Positions 17,560 to 26,156 of a stretch of 64,000 nt of DNA are shown in pieces. The notes under the pieces were generated by a model. That model had not been told where the DNA came from. It made no database searches and saw nothing but the letters and a program-made list of their open reading frames with translations. The position numbers were made by a program, and so were the translations under genes. Every line of letters starts with the position of its first letter. Positions within the stretch are counted from its first letter, which is position 1. Origin of the DNA: Microcoleus vaginatus WJT46-NPBG5 (lineage in GTDB: Bacteria > Cyanobacteriota > Cyanobacteriia > Cyanobacteriales > Oscillatoriaceae); assembly GCA_019359355.1 (NCBI GenBank), contig JAHHHM010000002.1:372001-436000 (forward strand). Direction: 5' to 3'.

Positions 17560-19968
17560 GTGGAAAATCTCTACTGGCTCGGCCAGATTCAACCCCCAGA
17601 GCGCAAGTTGGTAGGGGAAAAAGCCTTTTACCTGAATCAGCTGATGCTGCTGGGCTATCCCATTGTGCCTGGATTTGTCGTGTCTGCTACGGCATTGGAG
17701 GAGTTTTGGCACACTTATGACTGGTTAGAGCCACTATTTGCGGAACTGCCCCATTCTTCCCTACATTTGAATGTGGATGAGTCGCACCAACTCAGTGCAC
17801 TCGCCCAGCGCATCCGCCATGAAATTATAGCGGCACATCTGCCACCGGCACTATTTGAAGCTTTAGAACCGGCCGGCAAACTGTTGCAGGCACCTGTCCT
17901 GATCTTTCGCCCTTCCGTAACGTTACCTTCATCGCCGGCAAATGGCAGCAGCCTCAAGATTTCCGGACTGCTGGAGAGCCATGTATGCCGGTGCGAGCCA
18001 GAGCAAATGGCCATCGCCTTGAAAAGAACGTGGGCAGAATTATTTAGGGCCAGAAGTTTATTTTACTGGCACCGGCTAGGGATTGAGCTGCAACAAATTA
18101 GCTTAGGGGTTTTGGTGCAACCGCTGTGGCCGGCAATTGTCTCAGGGGAAGTGCAAGCCAACTCAGCCGCTATCGAAATTCAAGCCACTTGGGGACTGGG
18201 CAAGTCTATTAAATTAGGAGAAGTTGTCCCAGATTCCTATCAGCTAAACCCCCATACAGGCGCAGTGCAAATTCAGCGACTGGGAAGCAAAACCATCGCC
18301 TATGACCTGATTGATCCGTCTGATCCCACTGAAGATGTCTTATCCTCCCACGCCAGTGATTGCCTCAAGCTTTATATGCTTAGCACGGAACAGCAGAACC
18401 AGTATGCTTTGCAACACCCTTATCTCAAAGAATTAATCGAGTTAATCCAGAGAGTGTCAGCCGAGTTGGGTTCTGCTTGTGTTTTAGAGTGGACACTTTG
18501 CAACGGAAAAGACGTTTCCCAACCGCAACTTTATCTCACCCAAGCTTATCCCGATGGACGAGATGAAGACAGACAGAAGACAAGTTGGCTAGAAGGCGAG
18601 CATTTACCCGTTAACTTGCCACCGGCTAATTTTTCTAATACTAAGATTAAAGGCGTGCCGGCATCCGCAGGACAAGCAACCGCGCCGGCTCAAGTCATTG
18701 CTAACCTCAATGAAAACACCGAGGCGATGCCCCCTGGACGAATTTTAATTGCCTCTGTCATCCTGCCAGACTGGCTTCCTTTGCTCAAGCAAGCTGCCGG
18801 TGTGGTTGCCGAACAAGGGGGAATGACCAGCCACGGGGCGATTCTGGCGCGAGAACTGGGCATTCCAGCGGTTGTCGGGGCTGCCGGTGTCACCCAATTA
18901 ATTCAAACCGGCGAGTTGGTGTTTATTGATGGCGATAAGGGCGAAATCTATCGCCTCAGCGAACAGCACAATCAAGAATTCGGACTCAACAATCAAGAAT
19001 TAAGAATGAACAGTCAACCATCTCATTCTCTATGCTCCAGCCTCCATTCTTCATTCTCAACTCCTTTGGCAACCCAATTATTTGTTAATTTAAGTCAACC
19101 CAGTTCTATTGAACAAGTTGCCGGCTTGCCGATAGATGGCGTGGGTTTAGTCCGTTCAGAACTTATGCTGATTGAAGTCTTGGAAAATCAGCATCCCCGC
19201 CAATGGTTGCAAAAAGGGGCGACTGAGGAATTTGTTGAAAAAATTACCACCCAGCTTAGTCAATTTGCCCAAGCTTTTGCGCCACGACCAGTATTTTACC
19301 GTTCTCTCGATCTACGCTCTGATGAATTGCAATCTCTGGTGGGTGCGGATGCCGGCGAAGAAGTTAATCCTACCTTGGGCGTTCACGGCACCTTTAGTTA
19401 TGTTTTAGATCCAACTTTATTTGATTTAGAACTTCAAGCATTGGCTAAACTGCACCAGGCCGGCCACACGAATGTAAACTTAATCTTGCCCTTCGTGCGT
19501 AGTGTTGAGGAATTTACCTTCTGCCGGCAGCGAGTTGACAGGGCCGGTTTAACTCAACAAAAATTATTCCAACTCTGGCTGATGGCGGAAGTCCCTTCCG
19601 TACTGTTTTTATTGCCTGATTATGTCAAAGCCGGCCTTCAAGGAATTTCTATCGGGACAAATGACTTGACTCAATTGCTGCTAGCAGCCGACCGGCAAAA
19701 TCCGCAAATGGCAGCAGCTTTTGATGAACATCATCCTGCGGTGATGCGAGCAGTTCAGCATTTAATAGAATTAGCCAAACAAGCCGGTATTCCTTGCTCT
19801 TTCTGCGGGGGTGCGCCGGCACGATATCCTGATCTGATTGATCAACTGGTTCAGTGGGGGATTCGCTCGATTTCTGTCGAGCTAAATGCAGTTGAAAGTA
19901 CCTACACCGCTATCGCGCGTTCGGAACAGCGTTTGCTTTTAGATGCAGCCCGTCATCAACTCCAATAA
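17560..19968 (+). CDS. Diverged PEP synthase-like protein (PEP-utilising enzyme)
   Basis: An 802-aa protein with the three-part order of phosphoenolpyruvate synthase/PPDK. The N-terminal ATP-binding region (about 1-350) keeps GLGKSIKLGEVVPDSYQLNP, but the usual RSSATAED-type segment is degenerate. The swivelling phosphohistidine domain has GGMTSHGAILARELGIPAVV (about 423-442) with its His. The C-terminal PEP/pyruvate barrel has GVGLVRSELMLIE, ISIGTNDLTQLLLAADR and a Cys in SFCGGAPARYP. The phosphotransfer and PEP sites therefore look usable while ATP use is doubtful. A 40-residue Ser/Asn-rich linker (about 467-510), encoded by short DNA repeats, separates the last two domains. The start is GTG. 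It may be a specialised phosphotransferase rather than a gluconeogenic PEP synthase. Confidence 0.85.
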   Translation: MENLYWLGQIQPPERKLVGEKAFYLNQLMLLGYPIVPGFVVSATALEEFWHTYDWLEPLFAELPHSSLHLNVDESHQLSALAQRIRHEIIAAHLPPALFEALEPAGKLLQAPVLIFRPSVTLPSSPANGSSLKISGLLESHVCRCEPEQMAIALKRTWAELFRARSLFYWHRLGIELQQISLGVLVQPLWPAIVSGEVQANSAAIEIQATWGLGKSIKLGEVVPDSYQLNPHTGAVQIQRLGSKTIAYDLIDPSDPTEDVLSSHASDCLKLYMLSTEQQNQYALQHPYLKELIELIQRVSAELGSACVLEWTLCNGKDVSQPQLYLTQAYPDGRDEDRQKTSWLEGEHLPVNLPPANFSNTKIKGVPASAGQATAPAQVIANLNENTEAMPPGRILIASVILPDWLPLLKQAAGVVAEQGGMTSHGAILARELGIPAVVGAAGVTQLIQTGELVFIDGDKGEIYRLSEQHNQEFGLNNQELRMNSQPSHSLCSSLHSSFSTPLATQLFVNLSQPSSIEQVAGLPIDGVGLVRSELMLIEVLENQHPRQWLQKGATEEFVEKITTQLSQFAQAFAPRPVFYRSLDLRSDELQSLVGADAGEEVNPTLGVHGTFSYVLDPTLFDLELQALAKLHQAGHTNVNLILPFVRSVEEFTFCRQRVDRAGLTQQKLFQLWLMAEVPSVLFLLPDYVKAGLQGISIGTNDLTQLLLAADRQNPQMAAAFDEHHPAVMRAVQHLIELAKQAGIPCSFCGGAPARYPDLIDQLVQWGIRSISVELNAVESTYTAIARSEQRLLLDAARHQLQ

Positions 19969-20107
19969 ACTTCATGCCCCAAGAAAGTTGTGGTAATTCA
20001 TATCCCGCTACTTACCCAGGTATTTAACCAGAATCAAATAAAAAATTTGGTTGAAACAATCAATGATAAAATTCACTGTTGATGTTTTTTGATGTTTGAG
20101 GTTGAAC

Positions 20108-20998
20108 TTAAAATCGAGCTGTAGAGGAATCAGGATCAGCGGCTGAAGTAAACGCATTTTTCTGGTCACTCAAGCGATGCATAATTCCCAAGCTCACTTG
20201 TTTGACTAGCCAGTAAAAAACCGCAATTACCACAAAGGTAACAACTATAACGAGCAGCGGACGGGTGCGGGTTAAATCTGTCATCACACTCATCACGAGC
20301 TGATCGGGTTGAGAGATGACGTGCCAACTATTGAAGCGTTGAAAGCGACCGAGATAGATGCCAATTGCACTCAAAGCGTGCAAGATTAATTCAGCCCATA
20401 AAATAAATTTTCCCCAACCTTGCCGGCGTAAATAATAACCAAAGTAAATCAAGGAAAGTACATAGGCTTCAAATCCAATCCCCATAAATATTAAATATTG
20501 GGGAATTAAAGCCAAAGTGAGTACCCAAACCGAATAGTTATAGCGAATTTCTTCGTAAAAGTGAATGACATCTGTTAACACATAGGGAGCATTCGGCAAG
20601 AAAAAGATGAAAGCTAAAAACCCCAACCACCACAGTAGAGAACGAGCGCCTCGCGAGCCTAGTAGCCAAAAGTCTAATCCCATTAAAATCAGCGTTCCAA
20701 TGAGTGCCCCAACTAAATAAATTGGATCTATACCTAAATAAATCGATCGGATATCCCGTACAAGATTAACCGCAGATGTTAAAGAGTAGCGCCGTATACC
20801 TAGGAAAAAAGTAATGCCGGTGAGGATGAAGGTTCCGTAGCGCAAAAAGCGTGATCGGGGTTGGTGGAACAACCAAAAACTCAGAGCTAGTGGCACTAAA
20901 GCTAAAAACAGATTCCAACCCATCCAGCGGTTATTCGCAAGCAGTGCTTGCCATGCCACAGATATCCAATTGGTTAGTTGAGCTGTCATAGTTGTCAT
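20108..20998 (-). CDS. DUF1361 family membrane protein
   Basis: A 296-aa integral membrane protein with about seven hydrophobic segments. The family signature is the stretch FIFFLPNAPYVLTDVIHF (about residues 131-148), a Pro/Asn/Asp-rich membrane motif typical of DUF1361 proteins, followed by acidic and aromatic residues (YEEIRYNYSVW). No enzymatic function is established for the family. The neighbours are the convergent PEP-synthase-like gene and a long spacer, so context gives no hint. The start ATG at 20998 or the ATG three codons later are both possible; GGGGAA lies at better spacing to the second. Confidence 0.88.
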   Translation of the reverse strand: MTTMTAQLTNWISVAWQALLANNRWMGWNLFLALVPLALSFWLFHQPRSRFLRYGTFILTGITFFLGIRRYSLTSAVNLVRDIRSIYLGIDPIYLVGALIGTLILMGLDFWLLGSRGARSLLWWLGFLAFIFFLPNAPYVLTDVIHFYEEIRYNYSVWVLTLALIPQYLIFMGIGFEAYVLSLIYFGYYLRRQGWGKFILWAELILHALSAIGIYLGRFQRFNSWHVISQPDQLVMSVMTDLTRTRPLLVIVVTFVVIAVFYWLVKQVSLGIMHRLSDQKNAFTSAADPDSSTARF

Positions 20999-21264
20999 TT
21001 CCCCTGGTGAAACAGTTCAGCTTTACATTGTGCGGCGCTTCGCCGGCTGCTGCGATCAGATTCAAGTACGTCTCGGCTGTAATTGGACTGTTCGATCTCT
21101 AAGGTAGTTCCTCACTTTGGTTGTGGGTCACACTTGATCCGTCCTCTATACTTGTTTACCGCAATTAGAGAATTACTGACAGATATCAGCCGGTGAGGTA
21201 CATCCCAAATTTGCCAAAATATTGAGGGAGTCGGAGCATCTTGTTCCCTAAGATGACGGCAAGT

Positions 21265-21395
21265 CGGCAAGACACCGGCATTCCTGTGACGGCTTCCGTC
21301 AGATTGATGTCGGTGTTTGTGTTTTCTATTTGATCAAAGATAGCCCAATAGCAAAACCGGCGAGCGATCTCACGCTCACCGGCAACGCTTTTTTA
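21265..21395 (+). ncRNA. Candidate structured small RNA with intrinsic terminator
   Basis: Within a gene-free spacer the plus strand carries three nested structures. ACACCGGCA (21272-21280) pairs with TGTCGGTGT (21308-21316), nine pairs with one G-U. Inside it, TGACGG (21287-21292) pairs with CCGTCA (21296-21301) around a three-base loop. Downstream, CCGGCGAGCG/CGCTCACCGG (21357-21382, one C-A mismatch) is followed by TTTTTT at 21389-21394, an intrinsic terminator. No plus-strand gene ends upstream within 1.3 kb, so the terminator may serve a separate small transcript. A weak TATACT at 21147-21152 could be its -10 element. The 5' end given here is arbitrary. Confidence 0.4.
21357..21394 (+). 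terminator. Intrinsic terminator, no obvious gene upstream
   Basis: A GC-rich hairpin (arms 21357-21366 and 21373-21382, six-base loop) is followed six bases later by six T residues. It faces rightward. The nearest plus-strand gene ended 1.4 kb upstream, which supports a short transcript between them. Confidence 0.7.
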
Positions 21396-21578
21396 AGCTT
21401 AAAGATGAAGAATGATTGCAGCCGGTGCCTACTTTAACGGCGGTTCGGTTAAAAGTGGCTTGACGCTGCGTCTGTTAAAGGGATCGGGCTGTCAGAGGCT
21501 CATCGCTCATGGCATCTGCTGAATGAATCAGCTCACAATCTGGCAACTGAGCGCTGAACTCTGAGCGCTAAAACCTAA

Positions 21579-21734
21579 CTAACTGAGGTAATTAGATTCC
21601 GCTTCCAACTGTCTGACCAAATTTTCGTCGCCTTTAGCTCTTGCCACTTCCAGCCGGTGTTGCAAGTGTTTTTGAAGGCTGGCGCGATGAGTTGCGGCTG
21701 TTTCTTTCAAGATTTCCTGACGTGATTTGTTCAT
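21579..21734 (-). CDS. Small conserved cyanobacterial-type protein, 51 aa
   Basis: This ORF encodes 51 residues beginning MNKSRQEILKETAATHRASL and continuing with a highly helical, Arg/Gln/Glu-rich stretch ending LEAESNYLS. AGGA lies about eight bases before the ATG. The composition (EVARAKGDENLVRQLEAE) resembles small coiled-coil proteins I recall from other cyanobacteria, of unknown function. A pair of AGCGCT palindromes just past the stop (21555-21569) can fold into a hairpin. The surrounding kilobase holds no other protein gene, which makes selection on this ORF more likely. I call it real on ribosome-binding site, composition and recall; no function is offered. Confidence 0.65.
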   Translation of the reverse strand: MNKSRQEILKETAATHRASLQKHLQHRLEVARAKGDENLVRQLEAESNYLS

Positions 21735-22201
21735 GGTGAACAGTCCTAAAAACACAAGTGGCTTAGTGGGTTTATCTTTTTAGAATAACATTTTTAGTTG
21801 AAAACGGTATCAAATTTTACTGAAAATTCATTATTGCTTTCGCAAAAGCGATAAATACCCGTTTTCCATAAGCTTTTATAAACAATTCTGTTGATTCCGC
21901 TTTTATTTTTAATACTTCCTGAGATAAGTTTCAAGTTAGCCACAGAAAAAACAATGGCCTGAACACCGGCTTTATCAGCGGTTACACATTTAATTTATCT
22001 ATTAAGGTTGAGGACGTTTGCCGGCATTAACCAAGATCGGCAGAAGAATTGACTATTTTTACCGGGTTGCGCCGCTCTGCGAGTTAGATGGGGGTTAATT
22101 TATAAGTTCAGTTTTTAAATATCCTTATAAATTTGCCTAAGTCAATCCACAGAGCGGTTGATTTGTAGCATCTAAAATAGAAAATTTATAAACAGAACTC
22201 T
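21735..22201. other. AT-rich spacer
   Basis: About 470 bases between the 51-aa gene and the 3' flank of PBP2. No ORF or RNA structure stands out. A hairpin GGGGGA/TCCCCC at 22202-22223, about 20 bases past the PBP2 stop, may weakly terminate that gene. Confidence 0.4.
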
Positions 22202-22240
22202 GGGGGAAGTTTGAAAATCCCCCGATAAGTTCAAAATGCC

Positions 22241-24010
22241 CTAACGCTTTTGCTTGAAATAGGTTTTGAATATTTCATGAGCAATTGGGGCAGCAGAAAC
22301 AGCACCATACCCGCCATTTTCCACGACCACAGCAATTGCAATCTGTGGATCATTAGCCGGCCCATAGGCAACATAATTGGAATTATCTTCTTGTCCAGGG
22401 ACTTCAGCCGTGCCGGTTTTGCCACCCGTCAGGGGAATCGAACCATCATTGAGCTGCTGGCCGGTTCCTTTCTGAACCACGGCAACCAACCCTTTGCGAA
22501 TCGCCTCCACGGTTCCAGGTTTCATGCCGGTGGGTTCGGGTTTGGTGGCTGGTGTGTTAGTTTGAGAAGCCAGCAGATGTGGTTTAACACGGTTGCCGCC
22601 GTTGGCGATCGCCCCAACCATCACCGCCATCTCTAAAGGTGTGGTTAAGACCAACCCTTGACCGATTGCCATTGTCACCGTATCACCGACATACCAAGGT
22701 TCACCATAAAGCTTTTCTTTCTCAGCCGGCGTTGGCAGCGTCCCGTGATTGCCTTCACCCAACCCCAATAAATTTAAATCCGTTGTGCCGGCAATCCCCA
22801 CGCGGCGGCCCCATTTAGCAATCTCCTCCGGGCCGGCGGCCATTCCCATTTGATAGTAAAATGTATTGCTGCTAAAGGCCAAAGCATCCGTAAAGCCAAT
22901 CACTCCATAACCGCCGCCATGTTCGTGAAAACTAATGCCACCGATATTAATGGAGGAAGAACTCAGTAGCGTCGAGTCGGGTGCGAACTTCCCAGACTCC
23001 ATGCCGGCGATTGACGTAACAATTTTAAATGTGCTACCGGGTGGATAGCCTTGAAGTGCCCGGTTTAGAAATGGCTTTTCTTCACCTTGCAGACGCTTCC
23101 AATCCGCAGAGGTGATTTTGCGAGTGAAAAGATTGGGGTCAAACGTCGGCCCACTCGCCATTGCCAAAACAGCGCCGGTTTTGACATCGAGAACGACAAC
23201 TGCCCCTCGCCGTTTCCCAAGCGTTTTTTCGGCGGTTTTCTGGAGTTCGACGTCAAGTGTTAGCCGTACCGACTCACCAGGTTTAGCAGGTTTCTCACCC
23301 AATTCTCGCAGTTCAGAGCCGGCAGCATCCACTTCTACCAAACGATTTCCCCAGACGCCTGCCAGTTTCGTATTAATCTTACGTTCTAGACCCATTTGCC
23401 CAACAATCATGCCCATTGGATACTCTGGATGGGCTTTCAGGTCTTCCGCAGAGGCTTCCCCAATGTAGCCCATCACGTGAGCGCCTAAATCGCCATTGGG
23501 GTAGTAACGGTTAGATTCCGCCCGAACTTCGATGCCGCGAAATTCACCAAACCGTTCTGCCAGCTTCACAAAAGTGTTGATCGTGATATCTCGGCTAATC
23601 CGCACCGGCATGGGAGACTTATAACCGGCTTGCTCTAATTTTTTGACGATATCGCCGGCAGGGATATTTAGCAAAGAACCCAACTCAGCCGCCGTCACAC
23701 GCCATTTTTCAGGCGATTGTTCGCGAGGCCACACATAAACCGACCGGGACATCCGATTCGCCGCCAACAGTTTGCCATTGCGATCCAGAAGATTGCCGCG
23801 ATCAGAAGCAATCGGAACCAAGTGAATGCGATTCTGCTCAGCTCGTTGCCGGTTGTATTCCCCTTGAATAAATTGCAGCTGAACCAAACGCCCAACGCAC
23901 ACACTTAAAAAAGCTGTAACCAGCAACATAAACATTACTGATCGGCTGGTTCGGGGCAGGGTGACATTAGTAAAGCGTGTTCGAGAAGAAAAAGAAAGTG
24001 CCCGTGCCAT
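22241..24010 (-). CDS. mrdA: Penicillin-binding protein 2 (peptidoglycan DD-transpeptidase)
   Basis: A class B penicillin-binding protein of the elongation (PBP2) group that cross-links peptidoglycan during lateral growth. The 589-aa product has an N-terminal anchor (SVMFMLLVTAFLSVCVGRLV), a dimerisation/pedestal region beginning ASDRGNLLDRNGKLLAANR, and a transpeptidase domain with the serine motif PGSTFKIVTS, the SxN motif SSNTFYYQ and the KTG motif GGKTGTAEVPGQ. The frame is open to an ATG at 24100, but the ATG at 24010 (MARALSFSS) has AGAGGAG upstream and fits the family. mreBCD and rodA are not adjacent. All catalytic residues are present. Confidence 0.95.
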   Translation of the reverse strand: MARALSFSSRTRFTNVTLPRTSRSVMFMLLVTAFLSVCVGRLVQLQFIQGEYNRQRAEQNRIHLVPIASDRGNLLDRNGKLLAANRMSRSVYVWPREQSPEKWRVTAAELGSLLNIPAGDIVKKLEQAGYKSPMPVRISRDITINTFVKLAERFGEFRGIEVRAESNRYYPNGDLGAHVMGYIGEASAEDLKAHPEYPMGMIVGQMGLERKINTKLAGVWGNRLVEVDAAGSELRELGEKPAKPGESVRLTLDVELQKTAEKTLGKRRGAVVVLDVKTGAVLAMASGPTFDPNLFTRKITSADWKRLQGEEKPFLNRALQGYPPGSTFKIVTSIAGMESGKFAPDSTLLSSSSINIGGISFHEHGGGYGVIGFTDALAFSSNTFYYQMGMAAGPEEIAKWGRRVGIAGTTDLNLLGLGEGNHGTLPTPAEKEKLYGEPWYVGDTVTMAIGQGLVLTTPLEMAVMVGAIANGGNRVKPHLLASQTNTPATKPEPTGMKPGTVEAIRKGLVAVVQKGTGQQLNDGSIPLTGGKTGTAEVPGQEDNSNYVAYGPANDPQIAIAVVVENGGYGAVSAAPIAHEIFKTYFKQKR

Positions 24011-24465
24011 GTTTGCAGAAGCTCCTCTGGTATTGGGATAGAGCGTTTTTACCCAGTTGCTTTCCCTGCACGCGTTCGGGAACATCCTGTGGCCAAACAA
24101 GTTCTTTTCCCAATTGGGTGTAACGACATCACAATCTAGATACGCCTATCGAGTCGGAGCAATCCGGAAGATTTCTGCTGGGAACCTCTCAATTAGTTAA
24201 ATCTCACGAAAACACGCCAGTATCACAACTGTGTGTTTCCATAAAATTTAACTCCACACTCGGCTGTAGTTGCCGGCTTTCACTCTTCCCCGCCTATGAA
24301 ACCCACCGCATTTTGTCACTTGAAAAAATTAAAATGACTTCTAAATTTCCTAATTTCTTAATTCTGGTTTATTCCCATTAAATTACCCCATTAAAAACTA
24401 AGTTTTAATTACAAGCCTTACCCAAATTTTTGTATACTTAAAGTAATATTCTTTTAAATTTCCTA
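24011..24465. other. Spacer between kinase-GUN4 gene and PBP2
   Basis: About 450 bases, AT-rich towards the kinase stop. I see no gene, hairpin terminator or clear promoter. The PBP2 promoter should lie in the left half. Confidence 0.4.
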
Positions 24466-25788
24466 TCAACCACACTCTTCAATTCTTTTCGCAAAAGCAG
24501 ACCATAAACGCCCTCGCCGGCCCCAACTGGGAAGATGTCCTTCGGGGGCCGTTAAATTAAAAATAAGTTCAGAATAAGAAATCCAAGAATTTCCTCTACG
24601 CCAACCAATTATTTCTCCAAATGCTTCATAATTTTTTTCAACACTTTTCCATATTTTATTTTGTACGCTAAAACTGAAGCGTTCGTTGCTATATTCCAAC
24701 CACAATTTATCAATGGTTCGTAAATCCCGGCAGGGAAACTTTTGAATATCTTCTATACTAAACCGGCCTTCTTTTTCTCTACCATAAACCCGCAGCATGA
24801 TAGCAGCCGTTTCTCGATCAGCCTCTTGCCAATTTCCCTCCGCTAAGAAATCGCGCAGCCGGCTGTAATCCATCCCCACGGCTGAAGTCCATTGGCAAGA
24901 AAACACAGCCGGCTCAGAAACTGTTGAAACCGCTGCCGGCTCAGAAACCGTGGAATTCAGCTCAATGCCTAACAAATTAAACCAAGCCGGTATCGTTTGC
25001 GGGCGATTTTCAGGTTCTAATGCCATCCCCTCAAGAATCGCCGCATTCACCCGATCACTGATTTCCGGATTGAATTGCTTTGGAGGCACCAGGGGGTCAT
25101 TTTGATGCCGGTTAATTTGGCGATCTCTAATTGGAGAAGCTTCCGGAATTTCTGCCGTTAGAAGCGCGTATAACGTAGCTGCCAAACCGTAAACATCCGT
25201 ATAAGCACCCCGAAGTGAGCGCCGATCATATTGTTCAATTGGGGCAAAACCTTTAGAAATATATTCTGTATGAATTTGTGTCAAATTAGGGGTAAATTCA
25301 CGAGCAAGTCCAAAATCAATCAACACAGCTTCGTCTCGATCAGCTCGCAATAAAATATTCAGCGGCTTGATATCCCGGTGTAAAAAACCCTGCCGGTGAA
25401 CCGCGCATAAAGCCTCCCCAATTTGCTGAATGTAGTGCAATGCTTCCGGCTCTGGTAAAGCGCCCTCATTATCTACTAAAGTTGCTAAATCTATCCCATC
25501 AATATACTCAATCACCATGCACCATAATAATTCTTCCTGAATTAACTCGTGAATCCCCACAATATGAGGGTGAGCGCACTTAGCCAAGCGCAAGGCTTCA
25601 TTTAAAAAATCCTGCTGACATTTAGGAAAATTGCGCCGATTTTGAATTTTTTCATTCAATGTTTTAATCACAACAAAGTTATCAGAATTATCGCTGGCGA
25701 GATAAGTAATACCAAAGCCTCCTTCTCCTAGCTTTTCTTCAATAACATACTTACCGTCTTGCAAGACATGACCCGGTTCCCAAACCAT
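24466..25788 (-). CDS. Serine/threonine protein kinase with C-terminal GUN4-like domain
   Basis: A 440-aa two-domain protein. The N-terminal eukaryote-type kinase (about 13-275) is complete: glycine loop LGEGGFGITYLA, lysine in FVVIKTL, catalytic HRDIKPLNILL, and DFGLA. The C-terminal part (about 305-440) matches the GUN4 fold, with SRLRDFLAEGNWQEADRETA, DIQKFPCRDLRTIDKLW and a terminal SWGRRGRLWSAFAKRIEECG. Stand-alone GUN4 binds porphyrins and activates Mg-chelatase; in such fusions the domain may sense tetrapyrroles and control the kinase, which is inference. Kinase-GUN4 fusions are known in cyanobacteria. No membrane segment is present, so the protein is cytoplasmic. It lies downstream of the giant repeat gene but is separated by a strong terminator. 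Confidence 0.93.
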   Translation of the reverse strand: MVWEPGHVLQDGKYVIEEKLGEGGFGITYLASDNSDNFVVIKTLNEKIQNRRNFPKCQQDFLNEALRLAKCAHPHIVGIHELIQEELLWCMVIEYIDGIDLATLVDNEGALPEPEALHYIQQIGEALCAVHRQGFLHRDIKPLNILLRADRDEAVLIDFGLAREFTPNLTQIHTEYISKGFAPIEQYDRRSLRGAYTDVYGLAATLYALLTAEIPEASPIRDRQINRHQNDPLVPPKQFNPEISDRVNAAILEGMALEPENRPQTIPAWFNLLGIELNSTVSEPAAVSTVSEPAVFSCQWTSAVGMDYSRLRDFLAEGNWQEADRETAAIMLRVYGREKEGRFSIEDIQKFPCRDLRTIDKLWLEYSNERFSFSVQNKIWKSVEKNYEAFGEIIGWRRGNSWISYSELIFNLTAPEGHLPSWGRRGRLWSAFAKRIEECG

Positions 25789-26156
25789 TATTTTTCTATC
25801 CTCTAGGGAAGTTTTTCAACAAATCTCGTCGTCTTACTTTGCCCTAAAACCAAGTTGCACTCTAGATTGTAATTTTCAAATACCTGATGTCACATTCATG
25901 CCTCATGCTCAAAATGATGTTTCTGAGGGCCACTGGGTATCCCAGGAAAAAGGGTGCAAAATGACTAAATCATGGCTCATCCCAATCGTAATTGAAAGCG
26001 GAAAAAATTAGCCACCCCGCAGACAATTTTTAGTCTAATCGGGGTGGCAATAAGTGGTGAATTTAACCGTTAGGGAGAGAGTTTTGACCTATCATCAAGA
26101 CCCCCTCAAGAGGCTGCGCCGGCAATGGCAGCAGCCCGATGAGAGAATCAGAGGAA
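25789..26156. other. Spacer containing the terminator of the giant gene
   Basis: About 370 bases between the giant repeat gene and the kinase-GUN4 gene. Its main feature is the terminator at 26002-26048. The left part should contain the kinase promoter, but none is obvious. Confidence 0.45.
26002..26048 (-). terminator. Intrinsic terminator of the giant repeat gene
   Basis: GCCACCCCG (26011-26019) pairs perfectly with CGGGGTGGC (26040-26048); AGAC/GTCT extends pairing inside the loop. On the minus strand six T residues follow (26002-26007). It lies about 110 bases past the stop at 26157. Confidence 0.9.
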
